Made by a program: the position numbers and the translations under genes | Notes under the pieces: model-generated | The model's database searches: none | What the model was told of the DNA's origin: nothing | What the model saw: only the letters and a program-made list of their open reading frames with translations | Shown: positions 55,208-64,000 of the stretch, piece after piece | Numbering within the stretch: the stretch's first letter is position 1 | Layout of the letters: every line of letters begins with the position of its first letter | Source: Hymenopellis radicata | Lineage: Eukaryota > Basidiomycota > Agaricomycetes > Agaricales > Physalacriaceae | DNA: 64,000 bases | Direction: 5' to 3' | Assembly: GCA_015501595.1 (NCBI GenBank) | Contig: JADNRX010000250.1 | Span: 17,724 to 81,723, forward strand

Positions 55208-58200
55208 TCATGTGTATGCATACCGAGCGTCGTCTTCTGATGATTGATTACAGAGCGCTGATCGTTGTCAGTGACGCGACCTCCGTTCCGGGAAGGAGGA
55301 GATCCCTAGCTTACGCAGTCGTTCTCGGAAGCATCCAGCGAAGAGACACAGGCATAAAGATGAAGCGCGAATCTCATTGACGGTATGTGAAGCGGGGGAA
55401 AGGGTAGGGATTGTTTAGATCCTTGAGAGCTGCTTCAGCAAGGCTTACAGATGAACAAATCCAACGTACTTAGACCACCGCTTGACGCATTACTAGAGCT
55501 GGCTGTTGTACAGCGCGTCCTGTCACCTGTGAAAGGACAACCTTGAAGCTCCTCAGAACAAATCTTTGTGGCGAATTCCTCGGACTAACCTAGTATAAGG
55601 GTTAGCTGCAGAATCCTAGTCCATGAGAGAGAGAAATATGATTACTGACTGCTTCGTCCTCGAGTTCAGCTCTCCTAATACTGGGATACAAATGCTTCAA
55701 CATGATCGTTAATGAGAAAGAGAGGAACGCCCACGTGCCACCGAAAAGGCCAAATTCGGCAAACACCTCTTTGATCAGGACCGTCATGATCATGCGTGTT
55801 TTTCTTCATTCGATATTCAAGTGGTACGTCTCATGGACGAGCTAGTAGTAGTCGTTCTTATTGACCGACTCTTGTACTTACAGTACTTAGAAGGCCAGGA
55901 TGTGTGGCAGTGTAACATCCATGTCGTGATTGGCAGCAGTATCGCAGCGCGTTTCAGCGGCGCTTTTTTTGCATTAATCCCGCACTGTCCATCCCACACG
56001 GCGCGACGGCGGCTGATCGCCCAGCTTATTCATGTATTTCCCTCCACGCTCTGGACGCACATCGCCCTTGTCATTGACCTCACCTTCATGAGATGGTACT
56101 ACGCCATAGCGGCGTGTGCAATTCAAAAGCCCCTTGCCGGATCGACGTATTCGACGTCGTGAGTCGGACGGGCGGATAGACGATTAGATTGGGCTAGAAG
56201 CTGGCGGATCTCTCAGTCTGGTTGTTTGTGCGCTTGGAGCATATTTGGGTACACTCGTGCGGGATCCGCCTCATCCCGGACAGGACAGTAGCTCCACGGA
56301 CGTTCCACCAACGCCGCCAGTCTTGACCGGTGACCCCGACTTGTCCTAGCTGCAGTCGGAGTCCACCATCGTACTCATCGAAGTGACTCTCATCGCGTAC
56401 CATTACGCTTGACTACCTCTAATTTCCTGCCATCCGCCTAAAGCCTTCTCCATATCTGGCACGTCCTTGAGAGGGCGAGTAATTCTACATCATCGGAAGC
56501 TAGATGGCGCTGGCGTGATTGTCCCCGCCATTCGGTTAGTCTAGACAGAAGAATACCCCTGTGCCTCTAGCCTTCAACCGCCATCTCCCGAAACTCGTCT
56601 CGATGCCCTGCCATGTACATGATGGATGAGGCGGGCTATACGAAATGCTCTAGTGTTGGTCCCACCTGCACCTGGTACGATGCTCTTAGGTTTTTTTTAC
56701 ACGCGACTCACCTTCCACTAGAGCAGTTGCCCACATGATAGCCGAAGAGCTGCACTCTATGAAGCCCGTCATTCTATCGTATTATCTTATCTCTGACGGT
56801 GATGCCATCTCTCGATTCCTTGCTAACAATCCTCTTCATGTCTATGAATACTGATGATTATAGAGCGCTGGTCGTTGTCAGTGTCAACAGCTTGATGCGG
56901 CCTGCCTGTGTCTCTTCGCTTTCCGAGAACGACGGCGTCAGTGAAGGATCTCCTCCTTCCAGTAACGTTGACCTGCTCTAATTATCTGCGGATAGACCGT
57001 GAAATGCGTTGCCTCAGATGATGCGCGAATTCTTAACGTGCAATCTTGAATGCTATGTCTACTACAAAGTGTGCCCTCGAACGCGGCCTCCCTACAACGA
57101 CAAAGAACTTTCGGCGGGCTTGAATTTTGAAGACACTGCTGCGTGGTCTTCGCAGCTAGCGTTGTTTCATTCCGCTGCCCCGATCCCAAATATCCTCATC
57201 CCACGTAGCCTAGCAGTTCACTGGCGATATTACAAAAGTACATGGTTTTTACCATGGAGGTGCGACCGACAACTCCAACTGCGCTTGTTGATGGGGTCGC
57301 TTATGCTCGCACTGAGTCGTGCAGTGTAGATTGATGCGACAAGTGCTTGACTATGCTGGGTCTTCGATGGTACTGTACGTACGAAGTGAGCAGTCATTCA
57401 ATTCATCCGAGTCAATCCGCAGTCCACGTCCGCGAAGACTATAGTAACCTTGATAGTATCAAATCTGTGGTGCTAAACTTTTTTTACGAAGTTTATAATT
57501 CTACGTAGAAAGAGGACAGAGATCGCAGAGCGGCGTAAGTAACAAGAGATCAGCGTGAACTGCAGTTCTTAGACTTACTGCTTGTTCGTGCGACGTCTTA
57601 TCACTGTGTAGGTTGTCAAAGTGTCTCGCAATAATCATAAGCACACGTAGCCTAGCGGATATGGTGTGCATGACCCTGTAGATATGTTCTCGCGCTTTTT
57701 GTGTCCAGTACGACAAGATCATAGTTTATCTTATCTCAGACCGTGATGCCGACGGCAGAGGGCTCAGGTACGCGTCCTCCCTCCTCCCACCACCACGATG
57801 CCGCCGCGATACACGAAGAAGCATCGACGCCAAATGCCTGCCCGACCTCAGTGCGTCTGCTCATACATTGACTCTCCGGACCATGTACCTTACACTGTCA
57901 AAAGTGCTCAGTGATGTCCGATGAACGACCATTGCTCCCCGGTGCTTGCTAATTCCAGCTTAGCGGCTCGGATGAGATTCCTTTGCAGCGACAAGGACCT
58001 CCGTTCCAGGTTCTCGTGGTACTATGCATGTGCCAACGGCGGTATAAATAACCCTTCCTTCCTTCCGTCCTTCCTTCCTTCACCAGCCACAATGATGCGA
58101 GGAACTTGATTTGCGTCTCCTGACGCCGAACCCAAATAACATTGCTGCCGACGTTATCCCATATAATTTCGGGCCTTCCCCGCGATTTATCCACAAGTTA

Positions 58201-58209
58201 ACAATGCAG
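55208..58209. other. Repeat-derived sequence; no supported gene
   Basis: Made of family fragments (see the array entry). An open frame at 55821-56162 has no family resemblance. A ccttccttccttccgtcctt microsatellite lies at about 58049-58080. Confidence 0.45.
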
Positions 58210-58216
58210 TATAAAA
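58210..58216 (+). promoter_or_regulatory. TATA box of the acetylxylan esterase gene
   Basis: TATAAAA, 46 bp before the ATG at 58262. Confidence 0.65.
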
Positions 58217-58261
58217 GCCTGCTGCAGGTTCCTGATTACCGTGCTCAAACCCGAACCCGCC

Positions 58262-59428
58262 ATGACCATCCGCGTAGCCTCTCTCATCTTCCTTCTCGGT
58301 GCCACCTTCGCTGCGGCACAGTGCCCACAGGTGCACATCTTTGGCGCGCGCGAAACAACCGTGTCACCGGGCTACGGTACCGCTGGCGCCGTTGTTACGT
58401 CCATTCAGGGTGCTTTCCCCGGTGCGACGGCAGAGGCCATCGTCTACCCCGCGTGCGGCGGTCAAGCGTCCTGCGGCAGCGTCTCGTACGCCAGCTCGGC
58501 CGTCCAGGGTGTGGCTGCCGTCGCGAAGCAAGTGAACGCGTTCAACACGCAGTGCCCAAACACCGTTCTTGTTCTGGTCGGCTACTCTCAGGTGCGTACT
58601 TCTAGTCATCGAGTCGTGAGGCCCAAGTTCTCAAGTGTGAATGCTAGGGTGGTCAAATCATGGACGACGCCTACTGCGGCGGAGGCGACACCAACGAGGG
58701 GCTCTCCGACACTTCTATCCCCATTTCTGCTAACGCGCAGAAGAAGATCGCTGCCGCAATCTTCATGGGCGACCCACGGCACATCCCCGGCCTCTCCTAC
58801 AACGTCGGCACCTGCCAGGCGTCCGGTGTACGTTCCTCCTTCCCTCCCTCCCGTCAACGTACTTATACCTTATATAGTTCGCGCCGCGCCCGACTGGGTT
58901 CCAATGCCCGTACGCGGCCAACATCCAGTCGTACTGCGACGCGGCCGACCCTTACTGCTGCAACGGATCCGACGCCAACACGCATCAGGGCTACGCCGTC
59001 GAATACGGCTCCGTGGCGCTCACTTTTGTGAAGAACAAGGTCAACGCCATGCTCAGCGGCGGCGGCGGTGGCGTCACCTCCGCACCTGGCACCACCTCGA
59101 CACAGGCTGGCACCACCACCACCCCCGCCGCGCCTGGATCCACTGGATCCACTGCTGCTCACTGGGGCCAGTGTGGAGGTAAGTATCTCTTTCTCTCTGA
59201 ATGACATATAATGTTTTTAACTCGTTCGTCGTAGGTATCGGCTGGACAGGACGTGAGCGTTTATCTCTGCTTCATGTGATGTTTTTTCAATTTGTTACTA
59301 GCCACCGTGTGCGCTGCGCCTTACACGTGCCAGGCGTCCAACGCATATGTAAGTCATTTTTTTGTTGCTCAATTCCGGACGCGAAACTGACCGGGCTATG
59401 AATTATTCAGTACTCCCAATGCCTGTAG
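58262..59428 (+). CDS. Acetylxylan esterase (CE5, cutinase fold) with C-terminal CBM1
   Basis: Secreted plant cell wall enzyme that removes acetyl groups from xylan and is tethered to cellulose (family knowledge). Six exons (58262-58591, 58648-58827, 58878-59178, 59235-59252, 59302-59348, 59411-59428; introns 49-62 nt) give 297 aa, one frame. Residues 1-20 are a signal peptide (MTIRVASLIFLLGATFAAAQ). The CE5 domain has GARETTVSPGYGTAGAV, the nucleophile in LVGYSQGGQIMDDAYCGGGD (completed by splicing), and the Asp and His in SYCDAADPYCCNG and NTHQGYAVEYG. Many Cys match the CE5 disulfides. A Thr/Pro/Gly linker follows, then a fungal CBM1, [20 protein letters not shown], with TCQASNAYYSQCL at the end, spread over four exons. 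Cutinase is less likely because of the ETTVSPGYG and Cys pattern. It is the only clean, complete gene between 48 and 62 kb. Confidence 0.92.
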
Positions 59429-61968
59429 TAAGGGTCACGCTTCCCAGACTTGGTGTCGTTGCTGTTATGTTAATCACCAAATCAAAATTGGCCTACGATA
59501 TTGAAGTGTTGGCATTCTAAGAGCTGGGGTCCCTCGCGACCGCGTGGCTGTGCCTCTCGCTCCGCCTCAAGTCCCCTTCTGTTTCTTCACCTCCGAGAAC
59601 TCGGACTGGGTCAGCTACCAAAGTGTAGACCTCGAACGCGGCCAACTTGCCTACAACGACAAAGAAATTTCTGGGATGATGGATTTGCATGACACCTGTT
59701 TTTTTCAATTGATTCACCGATATCCTCAGCCCATGTAGCCGAGCGGCTACACTGTGCGATGGTAAGCATGTCGCCGAAGACGATTTTTATGGAGCTGCGA
59801 CTGACAATGTGTGTCCATTTTCTATTTTAAACCTCTGTGACCCGTTGTCCCATCGAGTAGACGTGCTAATATGCGTGTGTTAGCTCCCGCTTCTTTACTA
59901 ACAATCCTCTTCATGCGTATGAATGCTGATGATTATCGAGCGTCGCCATCTGATAATGACAGCGTCAGCGACCGCGTGACTGTCTCTTCCTTGCCTCAGG
60001 TTCCCTTCCCCTGGGAGAGCGACTGCGTCAGCTAGGGATCTCCTCCTTCCCGTAACGTTGATTCTGCCTTACGAAACTTCGAGGTGGCGCATTTTGAAGA
60101 CGCTTCCGTGGTCTTCTTCATCAAGTCGCACCTAGCATTGATTTATTCCACCCCGATACGCAGCCCACGTAGCCTAACGGTCACGAAGTCTACTAAGACT
60201 GGGCGATTAAACAGTGCTGCTCCAGAAGCCGTTTGATGAACTTTTTATGAAGCTGATCATTCTATCGTAGGAACAGCGACCGTAGAGAGGCATAACAACA
60301 AGAGATCAGCGTGGACCGGTCACTGCAGTTCTCGTGCAACCCGTATCACGGTGTAGGTTGTTGAAGTGTCGCCCACATGTAGCCTAGCGGATATGCTGTG
60401 CTTTCCTCCTGCCCGTTTTTGTGTCCGTCAAGTACGCGAAGACGATTTCGCGATTGTGTATAATGGCTTATCTTATCTCAGATTGTGATGCCGACGCGAA
60501 ACGCGCGTCCTCCTCCCTCCTCCCACCACCACGTCGATACACGAAGAGGCGTCCAGTTCAGCTAGGGATCTCCTCTTTCCCGTACCGTTGATCCTGCCCT
60601 AATCGTACAATACCGTTGAATGCGCTTGGATGTGAGGTCCTGCTTTGTCTCTCGATAGACAGATGATGCGCAAATTCTTAACGGCTATGTTTACTACAAA
60701 GTGTAGACCTCGAACGCGGCCGTCTAGTATGAACTTGCCTACAATGACAAAGATTTCGGACCTGTGTGATCTCCACCTAGCATTGATTCAGCAATATCCT
60801 AAACCCATGTGGCCTAGCGGCTACACTGGGCGATAGGTGTAGTTCCCTCAAGATTTTTATGGAGCTGCGACTGACAATGTGTGTCCATGTTCTATTTTAA
60901 ACCTCTGTGGCTCGTTCGTCCCATCGAGTATTCTCCCTGGCAGACGTACTAGCTCCCGCTACTTTGCTAACAATCCTCTTCGTGTGTATGCCTGACGCGA
61001 CCTGTCTATTCCTTGTGCACTCCGCCCGATGCTTCCGAGGCCGACTTGAACGAATACGTCAGCTAGGGATCTTCTCCTTCCCGTTAACGCACAATCCGAT
61101 TCACAAGGTGTCGGGCGAAGACTTGGAACGCGGAGCACATTAACCATCTATGAACTTCCCTACAACAAGGAAGAAATTTGAAGACACCTGCCTGTTGGCA
61201 CCTAGCATTGTTTTATTCCACTGCCCGGATACCAAATATCTTCAGCGCACGTAGCCTAGCGGTTGACTGGCGATAGTAATAAATGATAGATTGACATGAT
61301 GTATGTCATTTTTTTCTTGGTAAACCCCTCGAACCATTCTACAAAAACGTTAAATGGGCTGTCGCTGAGACTCGGATGCAGTATTCTAGTTGTAAGTTAT
61401 AATGCATGTTGAGCAGACGTGGCTGTGAAGTACTAATCACGAAGGCTGAGCGACGCGTTGATCATTTTAGAGGATCTCCTTCAACAGACAGCTGTCTGGG
61501 ACGTTCGCTCGTTCCTCATACCGACTCCTGGTCAGTGGATCCAAGCAAAGTCCGTATGAAATAGAGAGATGCGCGTCCCAAACCAGTGTCATCCTGTTTA
61601 ATCGGTATCCCTCCAAATGCGCTTGTCGATGGGGTCGTATAGGCGCGCGCTTATGGTCGCGCCGATTCGACAAGTGGTGACCAAGTATGCTGGGTCTCCG
61701 ATGGTACTGTACGGTTAGCACTGGTCATTCAAGTCATCAATCCGCAGTCCACGTAGCCTAACGGCCACGAAGACTGGTTCATATAACCATCAATGATGGA
61801 ATTTTTTACAAAGTTTGCAATCCTACGTAGAAGGAGGCCTCGCATGCGACCGCACTTAACAAGAGATCAGCGTAGACTGCAGTTCTAAGTTCGTGCGACC
61901 CTGTTGTTGTTGAAGTGTCTCGCAACGATCATAAGCACAGGTGCAAAAGATACTGGTCCACTGGCCAG

Positions 61969-61987
61969 CCTGGGGATCGAACCCAAG
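61969..61987 (-). other. tRNA B-box-like T-arm
   Basis: The minus strand reads CTTGGGTTCGATCCCCAGG: a TTCGATC loop closed by a six-pair stem (one G-T pair). This fits a tRNA T arm or internal B box, but no complete cloverleaf or A box is evident next to it. Probably a tRNA-derived repeat fragment. Confidence 0.4.
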
Positions 61988-62057
61988 ACGTGGCGGCCGA
62001 GCCTAGGCGAGGCTGCAGTGGGTGGGCTCGGAGCCTGGGCGACGCAGCCAACATTTT

Positions 62058-62165
62058 TGCGCAGCCCGAGGTACGAAGGCGGAGCGCGACCGAGGGACGA
62101 GGGAGATATGTAGAGCATTGTGTTTTGCGCAGCCCGAGGTACGAGGGAGCTATGTAGAGCACCAA
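62058..62165. repeat. Short direct repeats
   Basis: gcgcagcccgaggtacga occurs twice, and gggag(a/c)tatgtagagca twice, about 75 and 50 bp apart. Confidence 0.7.
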
Positions 62166-62172
62166 AAAATAT

Positions 62173-62248
62173 GGGGGGGGCGAGTATGCGGGAGGAGCAT
62201 CCCGAGGAGGAGGAGGAGCAGGAGGGGGAGGAGGAGTAGGAGGGGGCG
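62173..62248. repeat. Purine-rich tract
   Basis: Nearly pure A/G on the plus strand (gaggaggaggaggagcagga and similar, plus an eight-G run), about 170 bp before the carrier gene. Such tracts can form triplex or G-rich structures. No function is asserted. Confidence 0.6.
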
Positions 62249-62413
62249 TTAACAATCTTGCCTTCGTTTTCTTCATTACGACTAGACGATTTCGCGATTG
62301 TGGGCCATAATGGCGCTTATCTTATCTCAGACCGTGATGCCGTCGGCAGAGTAACGAAATGGCTCAGTCAGCGCTATCGCACGCGTCGTCCTCCTCCTCC
62401 TCCCACCACCACG

Positions 62414-63659
62414 ATGCCACCGTCCATACACGAAGAGGCATCGACGCCCAAGGACGACGCATCCAAAACAGCAGAGACCGAGGTAGTCGTAACTGAAGCG
62501 ACACCACTCTTACCTACACCTCCATCCGATATCGAGACTGGCATTAAATGTCCAAAGATGACCCACCCAAGGAACCCTGGACACTCACCCACGCCGTCCT
62601 CGGGACCGCTGCCCTCGCTCTCCTCGTATACGTCGTATATACCATCTCCACCACGTCACCCTCAACCGAATTCGACCTCGGCAAGGCTCTCAAAAGCGCT
62701 CTAGGCGGCGGTCTCGCTGGTGCAGCAGCCATGGTACTCCAAGTACTCACCCTAATGCCGATCCGGACCGTGATGAACTACCAATACCGCTACGGCACGT
62801 CCTTATCCGCCGCCTCCTCCACGCTCTACTCCGAAGGCGGCTTTAAGCGCTTTTACGCTGGACTCCTTGCTGCTCTCTTCCAGGGCCCGATATCCAGATT
62901 CGGGGACACGGCAGCGAATGCCGGCATCCTTGCCTTTCTGGAGGGCACCAACTGGCCGAGCGGGGTGAAGACGGTGGGCGCGAGTGCGGCTGCAGCGGCG
63001 TTTAGGATGGTGTTGACCCCGGTGGATACGGTCAAGACGACCATGCAGGCGGAGGGGAGTAGCAAGGGATGGGCCGTGTTGAGGAGGAGAGTGAGGGCGT
63101 ATGGGATTGGCACGATGTGGTATGGCGCGTGGGCGACGGCCGCCGCGACGTTTGTGGGTCATTACCCGGTAAGTAAAACAGTGGTCTATTCCCAGAAAGC
63201 TGCTGATTAGGTCTAGTGGTTCGCGACGTACAACTACCTCTCGGAGATGCTTCCTTTACCAGACCCAGCGCATCCGCACGCGTTTCTGCTCAAGCTGCTT
63301 CGCGCGGCCTTTATCGGATTCGTGGCGTCCGTCATTTCGGACACGATTAGCAATTCCCTACGCGTCGTCAAGACGTACAGGCAGGTTAACGAGGTGCGTT
63401 AAGGCTCCCGTTCATCTTCAGCCACTGACATCCCCCCAAGACCAAGGTTTCTTACACTGCCGCGGCGCAGGCTGTCATCCGGGCTGATGGCATCTCTGGA
63501 CTCTTCGGCCGTGGGCTCAAGACGAGGATCGTGGCGAATGGGTTGCAAGGTCTGATGTTCAGCGTCCTGTGGCGCTTGTTTTTGGATTTGTGAGTGTCCC
63601 CGCCTTTTGTTCTTCTTCCGTTTCTGACGTCGCGCAGATGGAACGATAAGACCAAATAG
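62414..63659 (+). CDS. Mitochondrial carrier (SLC25-type) protein
   Basis: Predicted inner-membrane (or peroxisomal/outer-membrane) carrier; substrate unknown. Certain part: 62548-63168, 63217-63393, 63441-63589 and 63638-63659 (introns 48, 47, 48 nt), 322 aa in one frame. Three repeat-like halves: ALGGGLAGAAAMVLQVLTLM with P-I-R-T-V, FRMVLTPVDTVKTTMQAEGS with the canonical PxDxxK signature, and RAAFIGFVASVISDTISNSL with degenerate signature. A matrix-loop-like GISGLFGRGLKTRIVANGLQ follows. The hydrophobic helix HAVLGTAALALLVYVVYTI near the N terminus is extra. An upstream frame from 62414 (MPPSIHEEASTPKDD, ending PPSDIETGI) reads into the protein if one base is added at about 62548, so the true N terminus is probably 62414. 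Fragments of this gene's 5' flank and 3' end are scattered to 48 kb. Confidence 0.8.
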
Positions 63660-64000
63660 GCTAGATTCGATTAGAATGAGAAGTGTCAACTGTATAATCT
63701 GCATCAAATATAATCTCTTCGTTAGAGTCATTGTGTCCGTGAGCACACTCTTACCAGTCAGTCGACAGGCTCTGAAATAACTGATCATTAATGCAAAATC
63801 GGAGAAGCCCTTAACAAGAGCACCTCGTGGCCACTAGACCATGTGTGCTGGGGGTGGACATTATAATGATGAATACATCTACGGAAGTAGTTGCCAGGAC
63901 GGTCCAAAACAATATCGTCCGCAACCAGCACAGTGCTTATAGCCGCGAGACTACGTCTGCGCATGCCTCACGGATAATACCACGTAGGTAGAATTGCTTC
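63660..64000. other. 3' flank of the carrier gene, matching 48.2-48.44 kb
   Basis: ggctctgaaataactgatca and cggtccaaaacaatatcgtc have counterparts after the fragment at 48088. No gene in this stretch. The window ends inside the homologous flank. Confidence 0.6.

Larger units (their letters stand above)
53160..62360. repeat. Irregular array of a dispersed repeat family (marker TAGCCTAGCGG)
   Basis: Several landmarks recur in order: gacaatgtgtgtccattttc (53170, 53330, 59800, 60870), ctaacaatcctcttcatg (53428, 56822, 59898, 60966), gatctcctccttcccgtaac (53556, 56948, 60037, 60563, 61067; inverted near 55290), tagacctcgaacgcggcc (57073, 59625, 60703), and acgtagcctagcgg variants (53265, 57213, 57645, 59735, 60168, 60382, 60808, 61250, 61755). 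Units are about 0.4-1 kb and truncated at varied points. Pieces of the carrier gene's 5' flank (cttatcttatctcagaccgt; tcctcccaccaccacgat) are mixed in at 56775, 57730-57800, 60470-60530 and 62320-62415. Confidence 0.7.

Noticed and set aside
55821..56162. 113-codon open frame (starts MVRLMDELVV)
   Set aside because: No family resemblance, and it lies among repeat fragments.
53160..62360. CRISPR-like regular spacing
   Set aside because: Repeats are long, degenerate and irregularly spaced, in eukaryotic DNA with introns; no cas-like genes.

Overview
The window looks like nuclear DNA of a mushroom-forming basidiomycete (Agaricomycetes). The evidence is many GT-AG introns of only 46-65 nt, F-box proteins of the expanded agaricomycete type, a CBM1-linked carbohydrate esterase, a Kre9/KNH-type GPI-anchored wall protein, a wax-synthase-like MBOAT protein, a Ty3/gypsy element and several small DNA transposons. 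All exon models were spliced by eye and checked for reading frame; no similarity search was run.

Layout. 1-25 kb is a gene region on both strands: a three-repeat Myb protein (1285-2369), an AMSH-like JAMM deubiquitinase (6039-7936, minus), a proline-rich unknown (9090-10712, minus), a RanBP3/Yrb2-like Ran-binding-domain protein (11885-13439), an FAD-oxidoreductase remnant (about 13.97-14.4 kb), a small secreted protein (16239-16471), a PDI-related thioredoxin protein (18161-19398), an F-box protein (19925-21267, minus) and an unknown protein (21780-24358). 25.3-31.1 kb is a Ty3/gypsy retrotransposon on the minus strand whose pol frame is split by a 264-bp MITE. 31.7-42.1 kb holds a wax-synthase-like protein, two decayed F-box/LRR-like genes, an FAR-17a/AIG1-like membrane protein, two unknown proteins and a C2H2 zinc-finger protein. 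43.7-47.6 kb is a third decayed F-box gene, interrupted by a 2.2-kb hAT-type element with an 8-bp target duplication.

48-64 kb is a repeat island. It begins with a decayed copy of the 3' end of a mitochondrial-carrier gene and ends with the full carrier gene (62414-63659). Between lie three degenerate copies of one unit (48.6-50.7 kb), two copies of a Kre9-like gene (the second fused to what looks like the end of a FLO8/LisH-type regulator), two abutting MITEs, an irregular array of a family marked by TAGCCTAGCGG, and one apparently intact acetylxylan esterase gene.

Two threads run through the window. First, transposon insertions can be subtracted exactly: removing the MITE (with one TA) or the hAT element (with one 8-bp TSD) restores the host frame. 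Second, many otherwise convincing genes from 18 kb onward have single-base frame breaks, while several genes in the first 13.5 kb have none. Some breaks sit in homopolymers and may be assembly error. One is shared by both Kre9 copies and is more likely real. I found no CRISPR array, rRNA, convincing tRNA gene or recognisable new defence or biosynthetic system; the novelty lies in the mobile and duplicated DNA.
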